Shown one piece after another: positions 25,291 to 36,722 of a DNA stretch of 64,000 bases. The first letter of the stretch is position 1; every line of letters begins with the position of its first letter. Made by a program: the position numbers and the translations under genes. The notes below the pieces were generated by a model. It was not told the origin of the DNA. It was given only the letters and a program-made list of their open reading frames with translations, and did not search any database. Source of the DNA: Synchiropus splendidus (Eukaryota > Chordata > Actinopteri > Syngnathiformes > Callionymidae); assembly GCF_027744825.2 (NCBI RefSeq), contig NC_071345.1, forward strand, positions 4,857,501 through 4,921,500, written 5' to 3'.

Positions 25291-28200
25291 AGGTTATATT
25301 CTCACTATTATGGAGTCACATATTGGTGATTGTCAAGTGGACATTTGCATCTAGATTGGAACTTCAGAACCACCTAAACGGAGTCATTTGTATCAACATT
25401 TGCTGAAAATTCCATTTGAATAGGTTCAGAACTCAGACAGCTGATGATCAAAAGACCTCTTCAGCGGAGGAAGCAGTCTCAGTTAACCCTTAATCCTGAG
25501 TGAGTCTTTTTCACTTTCTTCTTCTCTCCTGCCACAGAAGAAGGGAGAAGACTTTCACGGGACACTTCCCATTTAAATGGCTAACACCGAAGTCGGAGTC
25601 ACATGCAGGTACTGAAATCATCTTCAGCTGAATTGGGGTGCATTTATTAGTACAATTCAATGTAGTAACAAGGCTGCTGGTGTCAATCCCACCCTACTGA
25701 AGTGCAGTTTTAGTCATAGTCCCCAGGTCTTAACTGACATATTTGACTTGTTTATAATATTTTCAGACTCTACTTTATTCATTCTAATAATGTATGACAC
25801 CAGGACATGCTTCTTGCTACGCTTGAAGTATGTTTGAAGTTGGTCCAGCCAAACCCAAGGACAGAAAAACTCATTTTATGTACTATAAAACCTGCCTTCT
25901 TTCTGAAGTATGTAGCAGATATACTCAAAATAAACTGGACATTTATGTCGAAGTGTGCTCTAGGTTTTCTGTAATACAGTCTACTGTATAAGTATACATC
26001 CAAAGTGTCATTTAAAAGGATCCTTTCTAAGTATACTGTCCATCTGACAAGTGATAAACATGCTGTCCTCACTTCAAAATTTCACACGTGTACTGAAATC
26101 ATGCCTGGGATATATGGATTTGTAGATGATGAAATACATCATGTTTCTGTATCAAGTTTGAAGGGGAAAATAAAGTAAATCAAATCATGAGCCAGCGACA
26201 GAAAATGACTAGCACTTTATTTTAACGTTCAAATTAAGAATTACACGTAAAAATGAACCCAGTAAATATGGGAAAAAAAGATTACATGGAGCCTAAAGTG
26301 AAGCATCCTGACTCGGCTCTGACTGGAAAGGTGCTATTGCTGACATCTTAAAATCAAACATCGTCTGTTCGCTGACGCCTACAAACTCCCAAAGAGGTTG
26401 TAGGCTCCTGGAGGCACTTGACTCCATTTGTTTACACTACCATGTGGGCAGGAGAGGAGCGGGAGCCGTGTACAGCCTCAGTGTGCTGTTCAAGACACAC
26501 AACTGCACTGCAGTTTCATGAATTGACACTAAGTTTATCAAACTAATCTCGTACAATTTTTTAAGGTTAAAAAAAAGTTGTCAAAACACAGTAGTAAAAT
26601 GAATGAATGTATCATTTGTCTCTTGTTGTATCGCCTTTTTCTGGCCTGTTCAATGGCACCGGTCCACGAGAGACGTGTGGGATTTCCTAAAAAGGTGCGC
26701 TTGTTTTTCCCTCGACCGAAAACCCTGGCATCCTCAGCAGGGACGCAGCAAGTTGAAGTGAGGATAAAACCTATTTTTGAAGGTAGTTCATGCCTCCCCA
26801 GTTGGAATGGTGTTTCTGACTGGTGCAGCTCCAAGAGTTAGAGGGCTGCCATGAATTTGCTTCAATAATTGAATGAGCCATTTACGGCTGTTTGTTCAGT
26901 GAAACAATGGCGAGGGGAGTTCCCCACTGTTAACCTGCGTCCTGCCTCCACACACATTTAGTTGAGTCCCTCTACAGACGAAAGCCAGATGAGCGAGTTG
27001 GCTTTAAAAGAGAAATATATTCTGGTCCCACGTGTCACTTTTACAGCGCTAAAAAGAACATTAGTGATCCAACTTTCTCTATCATGAAACAAGGGCAGCA
27101 TCTTGCTTCTCTCTGCGCAGCACACAGCGAGTCACAGATCAGTAGTTGCTCAAACAGGATTCTTCAGCCAACCTTTCCAAAATGACACGGCGAGGAAACA
27201 AGGAAATGTGAAGGAGCATAAATAAATAGAAACACGTCAAGTCCCGGGGAAAATGTCAGCGCTAGAAAACGGCTTCTGGATATTATTTTCGTGCTGACAG
27301 ATCCCTGTGAAACTTTCATCTGTAATTAATAATAGCAGTCTGCGCCACCTGCGTTCTGATTGGCTGCTTTTGTGGCAGCTTGGCGAGAGTATGTGCATTC
27401 ATGTGCGCTTCAAATAATCAAGGAAACAAACTGGAAAATCTGGATCCTGAAGAGGGAAACAGTGGCAAACAAATGTTTCATGTGAAGCTCTTGCTATGGA
27501 GGTATATGCACAACTGTAAAATGGCATTTTTTGCAGTGTAAAGAATGATAGAATTCTAATATATGGCAGGGGAAATAGATAAAATGGGAGCCTCACGCAT
27601 CATAAGCATTTTTTTTTGTCAGTCAAAGACCTCACACACCACACACACATGAAGCACCAATCAAGAAGCTGGTCCACCAAGTGAGAAACAGCATGTGACC
27701 ACATGTGAGGAAACGGAAGAACCCAAAAGTAACATCATTATCACTAAATGACAGGAACAAATCTATTCCTTGCGGAGCTAAGATTCTGACCCGTGAACGT
27801 ATGGATGACGGCTCCAGATGGGAGTGAGATTTACTTCCCATGGTTAAATGCTAGTGTCTTTTCTTGCTCGTCGGATCACTTCTTGAGTGGCTACATTCGA
27901 TTTCACATCACCATTCATGTTGGGAGTGATCCACTCTCCCCACACACAAAGATTTTACCATGGTTTTCTGAGCAGACTGTCACAGTGAATTCACACTTTA
28001 AACACTCCAGACACACAGACTCTATTATCTTTGAATAATTTTGATAATCTTTGTCGGGAAGGAGCAAAATGATTGTTAAGTATCAGGTCACCAAGGAGCA
28101 ACACATCCTCACTCCCACGGCGTAACATACTGACTTTGGGAAAGTTGCCTTTTGCATCTTAACACGGCGTTCAGCGTCGCATGTTGATGCATAGGCAGCA

Positions 28201-29995
28201 TGTCACTTTAAAAAAAAAAAAGCCTTGGAGTAGCACACCATCCATTCCACATGTCAATATGTGTCAAATACTATTTAAAGCCCATCAAACCGGTGTGCAT
28301 TTCAGTCATGGTGACTAGTTTCCGTCACAAGGAAAGCCACATGAGAGGTTGTCAATAGCAACTAACATCTAATATGATTCAATGAAGAGAGCTTCCGTAC
28401 GTCTCCCATCCCTCGTGCATTCCCACCACCCAAACAGGCATGCTGATCCTTGCACTCCATGTCACGCCTTCCACACCCCTGTCCAGAAGCCATGACTGAT
28501 TCTGCTGAGTGTTCATTGTGCTTGGAGTATCTTGACCCAGTCGGATGTTCACATTAAGGGTGAGCAACACATTAAACATCAGAGCTGCAACAAAGAAATG
28601 AGCGTCTTTTCAGAGGGAAGTACCCAGAACAAACTCCAAGAAACCAGCATCTGGACTCAGTTCCTTCTGTGTATCAGGGTTCATGCTCGACTGACAGTTC
28701 ACAACCATCTGCCTTCATCTTCCCTTCAAAACCCAAGAAGCTCTTAAACCACAGGCTCCCTGGTGTCCTTTTTTTTTTTGGATCTGATTCTGCTGCAGCC
28801 CACTGAATCCACCCGAAACACAGAGTGAGCAATGAAAGCCTTTTCATCAGCACAGCTGGCGCCCAAATACACCGTGAAACACTGTTTAATATTGTCTCCC
28901 TCTCAGGTGAAAAGATGCCACCTCATTTTCTTTATGCGGCCGTGATGCTGAAGGTCAGGCTCCGCTGTGCTTACCTTGAAGGCTCTGGCTGCTTGTGACA
29001 TTTTACTTTCCAGAGACGGCCTGAATTAGCATATTTTTCCTCCTCACTCTGAGCTCCTGTTGTCCAACTATGATCGCTGATCAGCCAAATATGGGAAGCG
29101 CTACACTCAAATATGGTCAATTTTAGTTACATCTTTTTATGCATGAAATGCAAACAGCTTTAGGAAAATAATACATTCGTATATATATTAGAAAACGGAT
29201 GAGCAAACAAGCAGGGGATGACTTTTTAATCTGGACAACAAATAACTATTATCCAGCAAAACAAAGGATTGAATGAAACTAGCTGGGAAACTTTGCTCCA
29301 AACTTTTCTGCCATACATCCAATGGGTTGCTTCGGTTTGAGAAACATTCATCACTTTCCTCATGCAACTCAGCTGTTGTAATTAAAGGCTGCGGAGCATG
29401 TAAACACAAGTGCGTGTTAAATCACTTCCTGTGTAAACAGCATTGTCACCTTCAATGATTTCAATCAGAATGAAAAACGTCGCCATGTATCATGTTTCAG
29501 GCTCTGTTGTTGTGGAATTGATGAATAGCTGATCGGAAGGAAATGAGGAGTCGGTGCGGAGTGGAGAGTCGTGAAATACATCGCAAACAATTGTTCACTT
29601 AAAGGAGGTTTTTGTTTTGTTAGGGACCACAGTTCTGCCAAAAACATCAGTTTGAGTCTCTGTAACTTTAATATTTGAAAACATAAAATAGAACAGAGCT
29701 CCACTATTTAAAAATACTCATTATGAAGTTGTGAAGATGTACTTATATGACTAATTTCTGCCTGGCTATATAATAAAATTGAAATCTCAAGGCACTTAAT
29801 CGTAAGTGAGAACACATCGTGCGACTGCCTTTCTTCATACTCTTAATCTAAACTGCCACAAATACGTCTCCATCCCTTCAAATAATACTTTTAACAGTAA
29901 TTATTTGGTGGTCTCAGTTGAAATATTCTAGTATTTTTACACCACCTCCACTTCTGTGCTACTGTATCTGCTGTTGGGTATGTACTGTATGTAGT
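25291..29995. other. Intergenic, no gene seen; candidate conserved blocks
   Basis: No exon is recognised across 4.7 kb. Two stretches have the even, complex composition often seen in conserved non-coding DNA: about 27250-27420 (with TGTAATTAATAATAGCAG) and 28870-29060. An 11-base A tract is at about 28208-28218. Conservation cannot be judged from one sequence. Confidence 0.45.
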
Positions 29996-30172
29996 GAAGG
30001 ATTGATGAGGCTTCATGAATCAATGTCCTTGGACTGAAAGGTCTCTAGGTGGCACTGTTTCTTGTAATATGTAGCTAAGGACGACTATTTCAATGGAACC
30101 TCACATCATTTTTAAAGCAAGAGCGCCATCTACTGAGCTCTGAAAATGAGGTCAGCATTTCTCATCATCACT
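29996..30172. mobile_element. Fold-back element F, copy 5
   Basis: Left words GATGAGGCTTCATGAATCAA and TCTCTAGGTGGCACTGTT; right words AATGGAACCTCACATCATTT, AGAGCGCCATCTACTGAGCT and CTGAAAATGAGG. Both inner motifs are near-matches to the CTCF core, in opposite orientations. Confidence 0.65.
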
Positions 30173-31739
30173 ACCATTATGTGCTCAATATTTGGTCTCA
30201 AACTCATGGGCTAAGGGCCAAGGTTATACGTTTACCTCAAGTTTCTAAGTTGGTCAGAGAGTGACAACTCAGGTTTCTCCTTTGATACTTTGGGACGGAG
30301 GGAGACAGGAAAGCTGCCATGGAGACACCCGCATAGATACGAGAGTGTACACCTTCTGCTACTCTCCCCACTGCGGTACAGGACAGTCTGCTTTTATTGG
30401 CAACTTTATCTGCAATATTCAAAACCTGTGCTGAACTTGCCATAATATTTAAGTAATAAAGTAAAATTGAACATTAAAAAAATTCATTACATCATTTTTT
30501 TTTCCCTTCTGTTGGCAAGAATGCAGCATTTGCTATTCCCCCTAATGTCTTGTGTGTTTAGCAACAAGCTATATCTGGACTTCAGCTCTCAAAGATCATC
30601 TTGAAAAAAAAAAGTAATTACACGTTAATACGCAAACATACATATCATGACAAGTCTTTGTCATCACCGTATGTATTAGTAGTTAGAAGTCTGGCTTATT
30701 GACATGCAGGGATTCCAGCATGACGTACCCTGGATGACATTGAGCTTCTCATCTCCGCTTAGAATGAAATTTTCCTGAATTATTGTGGTGCGCTGTAACA
30801 AAATCTAGCTCAATTTGCTCTCAGCAAATTCCAGTCTAGATGCCCGTGTAATGATGCACACATGATGTGGCCAAAGCAGCCGTGATGCCATCACAAAAGG
30901 CCAGTCATATGATCGCCTCAAAAGGAGATTGAGAGGCAACACGTTGAACAAGGGACAGAGAGCTCGCTGCTCACGTGTTCAGAGAGCTCATCCAGGACAC
31001 CTGGATAAACTTTGCAGACGGATTAGAGCTAATAGCTCTGTCCTATCCTAATATCTTCGCCCAGACTTCCTTCAATTGAAAGCTGTTGTATTTGGAATCG
31101 TTCCTCAAACCATTATCCAGTCTGGGATACGTATTCAGCTGTCTTCATTTCAACGTGCATAACCAAAACAGAGGGCAGGCAGTTCACCAGCGCGCCAAAT
31201 ACCCCTGAATAATATCTCCAACATTTTCCCCTCAAGGCCTTTAGGAGGTGAAAAAACACTCCCAAAAATGATCTGCCGGCAAATTCACACCTACTTCATC
31301 CATGATAAACATTCTTGATTTGCATGAATAACAAAAGAACTACACAATATGTCAAAGAGTCTTGACACAGTTTGAGACTTTTTCCAACTCTCCGATGTGC
31401 TGTATCATGAGACGGTGGTAACCTTTTCCGAACACACTGAGGGAGTTTTGAGTTCACCTTTTAGAAGCAAAAAATAAATCCATAATTTCTGACAGCGCCT
31501 GATGAATAGTGTTTTTTTCCCCAGTGAACAATCCTGGAGCTTTGTTGGTAGATATGTAAAGGTGAAGCTAACATAAGCCGCACAATTACTCATGTGAATT
31601 CTTCAGAGGGCGTCTGCTTCAAAACTTCCAATAAGGGACCATATTCATCATGTTTTATGATGCAAACCTCACGGGGAAATAATGTGTTTTAAATTCCACA
31701 TTTATGCTTCATTCCATGCAATAAAAATCAGGTAAATGC
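30173..31739. other. Intergenic, no gene seen
   Basis: Non-coding sequence of mixed composition. No repeats or RNA genes were recognised. Confidence 0.5.
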
Positions 31740-31960
31740 TGAGGTATCATGAAACAGTATCGCAGGGTTGATGAAACAGTGTTCTAATTTTCAGAGGCCA
31801 CTAGATGGTGCTCTTGGTTTAGCAATGTTGTGAGGTTTCATTGAAGTAACTGTTCAAGTCATAACGTTTTACAGCAGACGCTGCCTCTGAAAATCAGGAC
31901 ACTGTTTCATGAAACCTCATATAGCCTTCAATACTGTCATGAAATCGCACCTACCCACCA
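31740..31960. mobile_element. Fold-back element F, copy 6
   Basis: Left words GAGGTATCATGAAACAGTAT, TTTTCAGAGGCCACTAGATG and TGAGGTTTCATTGAAGTAAC; right words GCCTCTGAAAATCAGGACAC and TGTTTCATGAAACCTCATAT. It closely parallels copy 1 at 7069-7266, including the central word GTTCAAGTC. The CTCF-like core in the left arm is CCACTAGATGGTGC (13 of 14). Confidence 0.7.
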
Positions 31961-32485
31961 CAAACATCCATCTGCTCTCCCATCTTCCACAGTATTTTTG
32001 AAGGTTTTCAATGAAAGGTAACCACTTCCCAGAAAAGAGCCTGCGAAATGACAAACCTTGAAAACACATTCGTGTATCACAGTAATGGAGATGATGTCAT
32101 TTTTGGCCTGCTTTAAATGACTATTAGAATTTAGTCCCAAGCCAACAACACCTTTTTAGAAGTCTGGTGGGTTCGATTTGAGTTTGTGCCTGCAATGACA
32201 TGACATTTGTCAAAGAGGTGCAAGACGCATGAAAAAATAAGTGACAAAGGATGAGACGGTTCAATAATGTGTTCCAGATGTATCAAGACGTTAGTTCCAA
32301 AGAAGCGCTGTGAGTGTGAAGTGGAAGCAGGCTGTGTCGTAAACAAGACTTCATGATCTACGAGATGTTCGTGCTGAACGACCTGAGGACAAGAGCTTGC
32401 TTAAAGTTTCCCGTAGTGTGAGACTTCCTGAAATGGAGTCCTCATTTTTCAGGTTACTCCATGGCTCTCTGTTCTGTTCTGGTAG
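31961..32485. other. Intergenic, no gene seen
   Basis: Short non-coding stretch between two fold-back copies; nothing recognised. Confidence 0.5.
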
Positions 32486-32650
32486 TGATGGGCAGGTGAG
32501 GCCTCGTTTTTGGCGCCCACTAGAGGGCACTCTGTGCTGTAAAATGTTTGGACTTGAACAAGAAATTCAATGAAACCTCACATCATTTATGGCCTCTGAA
32601 AATTAGCGCACAGTTTCAACCTTGCAATACTGTTTCATGATACGTCATTG
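32486..32650. mobile_element. Fold-back element F, copy 7
   Basis: Words GTAGTGATGGGCAGGTGAGG, CCACTAGAGGGCACTCTG, TTCAATGAAACCTCACATCA, GGCCTCTGAAAATTAGCGCA and ATACTGTTTCATGATACGTC. The motif CCACTAGAGGGCAC at 32517-32530 matches the CTCF core at every position. Confidence 0.65.
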
Positions 32651-32937
32651 ACTACTAATAACCATTAACTCACGTTCTAGGTAGTTTAAATCCAGTTGGT
32701 ATTCCTGACAAAAGTCACTCAATATCAAATAACACATTAATAATAAAAAATAAATGCAATAGAAATTGTGTTTCACTTGTGTGTTAAACTGCATTATTAC
32801 TAGTAGTATCAGTAGTAGTTCTAGCAGTAGTGGTAGTAAAATGTAGAGCGATATTTGGAGCACTACTGCCACCAGCTGACCCATTGAGATCATTGCAATC
32901 GACTACATTTCAAATGCTAAAATGAGTGTCGAATAAC

Positions 32938-33092
32938 AATGGGTTTCATGAAGCAGTCTCCTCATTTTCAGACCTTAGAAAGTGGCGCTCTTGAGTTAAA
33001 AATATTGTCATTCACTGAAACAGCTGTTCAATAGCAGAAAATTTAGAGCAGACAGTGCCATCTAGTGGCTCACCAGCCCATCACTGATATGC
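32938..33092. mobile_element. Fold-back element F, copy 8
   Basis: Left words GGGTTTCATGAAGCAGTCTC, CTCATTTTCAGACC and AAAGTGGCGCTCTTGAGTTA; right words AGACAGTGCCATCTAGTGGC and TCACCAGCCCATCACTGATA. The right-arm core at 33055-33068 (minus strand) matches the CTCF consensus at all 14 positions. Confidence 0.65.
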
Positions 33093-33159
33093 AGATGAAA
33101 TAAATAATGAGTATAAGTTGAATGATTTGTGAAAAACGCCTCACAAATATATACATCGA

Positions 33160-33540
33160 AACTTGATACAACAAATACATTTCTTTCTTGCTGCTTATCC
33201 AAGGCACAAAGGATCATCTCGGAGTCTCCTCATCCCCACTATGCACTGTTCTCCCTCCTGCCATCCGGCAGACAGTTCCGTAGCATCCGATGCAGAACCA
33301 CCAGATTCAGGAACAGTTTCGTTCCTGGTGCTGTCAGGTTGCTGAACGTTGGACAATAGCTACAATACTGTTTATTTGTTCATCTTCTTGACTAGTATTT
33401 ATCTAATATTTATTTAATTTTGGACATATAGTTTTGTTTTTGGAAACCGGAGGCCTCAGACCGAAGTTTTGTTGCCATAATATAGTTGTATGTTTTTGTG
33501 CAATGACAATAAAGAAAGTCTAAGTCTAAGTCTAAGTCTA
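33160..33540 (+). mobile_element. 5'-truncated LINE, 3' end with end-of-ORF2 remnant
   Basis: A short frame to 33359 encodes a C-terminal retrotransposon peptide with the words LLPSGRQFRSIRCRTTRFRN and SFVPGAVRLLN, which I recognise as the end of a fish non-LTR retrotransposon ORF2 (L2/CR1-like; clade uncertain). A 3' UTR follows, ending AATGACAATAAAGAAAGTC and a short (TCTAAG)n tail. The unit is truncated at the 5' side, as is usual for LINE insertions. The same 3' end appears twice, inverted, at 37932-38365. Confidence 0.8.
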
Positions 33541-34604
33541 TAATCCATCAAATTCTTGGCATCCAACATTAACAAACAGGGAAGCAAGAAGGAGTCACAG
33601 ATGGCTGTTCTGTTTGGGTGAGTTTTACATTGATGGTCGCAATGTTTCTGCACATGGAAGAAGACCATTGTGTGGTGGAAACTTTACTTTTTAAGTAAGA
33701 GTCTTTAATTATACCAATGATCTTAACCACAAAAAGCACCGCAGAGAGTAAGTGAAAATTGAGCAGGAGCGCCAAGGACCCTGAGAATATTTCATATATT
33801 GTGGCGAGTGAATTTTAATAACCGCAGATATGAATGAGAAAAAAACTTTATGCGTAAGAGGATGTGGGAATTTCAAGCGAGATGAGGACAAATGCTTGAG
33901 CCCCAAACTATTAACTCCATATCAAATGAAGCCATTTCCCTGCGCGGCTCCAGCAATGGTTTGTGTGTTGCCGCAAATTGAGCCTGACTTGGATTTTCTT
34001 TGTGTGGAATGTGCTGCTTGAACATCTGATGACATCATGAGGCTGAAGGGGAAGTCTTGTGGCTTTTTTTTTTTTTTTATCTCCCCGCTGAGAGAGCCAG
34101 CAGCGGCAACAAGCGTCCATTTTCAGGTTTTTACGAGTGGGTTTTGTTATATCACAGAGAAAAAAAACACCCCACGATAGACATGTTGGCGTGATGGAGC
34201 TTTACTGACATCTAGAGGTCATCTCAAGTACAACAGAGGAGTGGACTTGTGGGCAGAAATGATGTGTTTCGTGATAAAAATGCTAATAAATAACATTTAT
34301 TTTATTCTTTTTTTAATGTTATTAAACGTCACACTCATCGTGAACTGTCAGAGCCATCCACGGGGCAATTATTATGTTATACTTTATGTAATATAATGGA
34401 CTACTATAATTATTAAACCCAAACACCTGGCAAAGGGTCCAGTTTGCGATTCCCATGACATTTTTTTTTATTATTCATTTAAAAATAAGCAAGTGCGTCA
34501 ATAAACGATTGAATGAATAATAATTTCTCTGTCTTTAAATCAAACTGTTGCTCAATTTGGAAACAAGATACCCCAATTAAATATGGAGATGATTAAATGT
34601 ACAG

Positions 34605-34608
<4 letters not shown>
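33541..34608. other. Intergenic; 14-base T tract
   Basis: No gene is recognised. A T tract lies at about 34066-34079 and AT-rich DNA at 34290-34610. Confidence 0.5.

Positions 34609-34609
<1 letters not shown>

Positions 34610-34699
<90 letters not shown>
34610..34699. repeat. (TA)n microsatellite, ~45 units
   Basis: Uninterrupted alternating A and T for about 90 bp, immediately before the palindrome at 34706-34803. Confidence 0.95.
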
Positions 34700-34702
<3 letters not shown>

Positions 34703-34705
34703 AAC

Positions 34706-34803
34706 AGTTGTCAGCTGAAATTTGACATCTAAAAATCATAAATATGACGATATATATATCGTCATATTTATGATTTTTAGATGTCAAACTTCAGCTGACA
34801 ACT
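34706..34803. repeat. 98-bp spacerless palindrome
   Basis: Two 49-base arms meet at 34754/34755 with no spacer and match as reverse complements at 48 of 49 positions; the only mismatch pairs 34720 with 34789. The centre is TATATA. It can form a long hairpin or cruciform. It lies ~200 bp before the FAM177A1 start region. It may be a MITE formed of two arms, or an inverted duplication. Confidence 0.9.
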
Positions 34804-34979
34804 TTTTATTTATTTTTTTAAACGCCCCAAAACGAAATAAATTATTGTTGTAATTTATAAGAAAACTTGCGTCTTATATACGAGAATATTATTATTCTTG
34901 TCAGTTTATTTTGTCTAATAACATGGCGACTGTTTTCTTTATTTTCTGTGGCCAGTGACGGGTTGTGAAGCCGCACATG

Positions 34980-35155
34980 CGCAGTAGCACATCTCCGTGC
35001 AACCGCGACAATGGCGGACACATCTCTTTATTTGGGCAACGTAAATATATCGATAGAACAGAACACGGTTTGTAGACACGTATCTCTTCATATGTTTGGG
35101 TCAGTGGTGTTCCAGGTGCTTGGCTGAGCTGTATCGTTTCCTTCAGGCAGGAAAG
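34980..35155 (+). promoter_or_regulatory. FAM177A1: Probable FAM177A1 promoter / first-exon region
   Basis: ACAATGGCGG at 35009-35018 resembles the YY1 motif often found at transcription starts and translation starts of TATA-less housekeeping genes. The ATG at 35011 opens ten codons (MADTSLYLGN) up to a potential donor, AAC|GTAAAT at 35040/35041. A pyrimidine-rich acceptor, TTTCCTTCAG, ends at 35146. Joining them is in frame with the downstream coding exon and adds 13 residues. Whether this region is a 5' UTR or an extra coding exon cannot be decided from the sequence alone. Confidence 0.45.
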
Positions 35156-36722
35156 ATGAAGGAGCTGGAGGTTGTGGAGCTGGGAGAACTCGATAATAGA
35201 CACCACAAGGAGAAGCCTCCGCGGAGGATCATTCATTTCTCCAGCGGTGAGACCATGGAGGAGTACAGCACGGACGAGGAGGAGGAGGAGGAGGAGGACA
35301 AGAAGGCGGAGAGGAAGGACCTGCTGGCCTCGCAGGTGGATGCGGTGAGGGTGAGGATGGGTGCGGGGGGGGCTAGTTTTACTGTGGATGAGCTCAGGTC
35401 TTGTTTTGTTCCCCAGTCGAAGATGACCTGGGGTCCATATTTCTGGTTCCACATGTGGAGGGCAGCCACATCCACCATCTCAGGTGAGACACTGCTGGAC
35501 TTGTTTTTACGCACCAGTGGTTTTCAAGCTTTTTTAAGGCACAGCACACTTGGTTCATTGAAAAAATCCTGAGGCTCATAACCGCCAAAGGAACCTCAGC
35601 CTATACACAACCGTGCTTCCTCAAAAGTCCTCCAGAAAGTCCCTTATATTTTGGGTTTGTTTTTTTTAATATTTATTTGGGCCTGCTACAAACAGCAGAA
35701 AATGTATTTGTTTAAAAATGTCTCCACGAAGGGGTGAGCAATATGGCAAAATGTATTTGTTTACTTTCAATAAGTGTTTCGATCCCTTCTATTTTGCATG
35801 AGCGTTTCCACACAAATCTTTCACATTCTTTGTCTTCTTGCTTCCTAACAACAAACATTCTTTCTCTCTTCACATTTTGGAGCACATTTATGAGGTTCTG
35901 CAATTCATCTTTCGCCACCTTTTAAACAGCGAAGCAAACTTTGCTGGGCTACGAGTGTCAAAGTTTTGAAGGGAGACGCCACTTTAGCTGTTAGTCAGAT
36001 AAAGAAAGCTCCACCGTTCTGTTGTGAAGGTGTGTGGTCAAGTTTGAGGCGCATCAGGATTGAAAACAACTCAAACTTGGCGTCTTCGCTGTCAGTGTCT
36101 GTGTGAAGAGGAGCCACACATATCTTGAGCAGTGCTGCTGAGACTGACGGATGAATCAGCATAAACCACTGTATAGAAAGAATGCGACCAAATCCACATA
36201 GTCAACTCATGTTGGTAAATTCTCAACACATTGCACATAATGTCATGTCATCATATGAGCGGAAACTGGATCACTTCTCACAGCACACTAGAGTGCCGCG
36301 GCACACCAGTTGAAAAATGCTGTTATACACCACAGCCATTGTTGTCAAAATAACTGCTGTGTTTTATTTCCCAGCATGCGACTATCTTGGCGAGAGGATG
36401 GCCAACTTGTTCGGGATCACATCTGCCAAATATCAATATGCCATTGATGAATATTACAGGATGAAGAAAGAGGTAAGAGTGGTGGATTTCTCTGTCCTAA
36501 AAGGTGCTGTAACTGTTGAGGATGGTGTTGCAGCGGGAGGAAGAGAAAGAGGAAGCCCGCCTGTCTGAGGAGGCTGAAAGGTCGTTGGACCGTCCCACAC
36601 CTCAGGAGGAACGTGGAAACTCGGGCAAGGACGCCGCTTCTCAGGCCACTTATCAGATCCACGACGAAAAGGAAGCACGATCGAGCACCATCATCGTGCC
36701 TGCCATCGTCACAGCGACTTAA
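35156..36722 (+). CDS. FAM177A1: FAM177 family protein FAM177A1 (four coding exons)
   Basis: Coding exons are 35156-35344, 35417-35483, 36375-36472 and 36534-36722, all with GT-AG introns of 72, 891 and 61 nt; they encode 180 aa. Conserved landmarks of the family are present in order: PPRRIIHFSSGETMEEYSTD at ~22-41, an acidic run of Glu, TWGPYFWFHMWRAATSTIS at ~67-85, CDYLGERMA at ~87-95, and KYQYAIDEYYRMKKE near 105-119, followed by a charged, low-complexity tail. The central Trp/Phe-rich stretch is hydrophobic. Human FAM177A1 is somewhat longer at its N terminus. Its molecular role is poorly defined in general knowledge; I assign none. The start at 35156 is chosen because the downstream reading VVELG aligns with human ENVELG; an upstream in-frame exon is possible. 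Intron 1 is 72 nt, a multiple of three, with no in-frame stop. Confidence 0.93.

Noticed and set aside
34901..35452. 183-codon minus-strand frame over FAM177A1 exon 1
   Set aside because: It lies antisense to a clearly conserved coding exon and has no recognisable domain.
35417..35572. Reading FAM177A1 straight on past 35483 as in the unspliced frame
   Set aside because: A GTGAGA donor at 35484 follows the conserved AATSTIS word, and the matching CDYLGE exon lies at 36375; downstream translation of the unspliced frame loses all family similarity.
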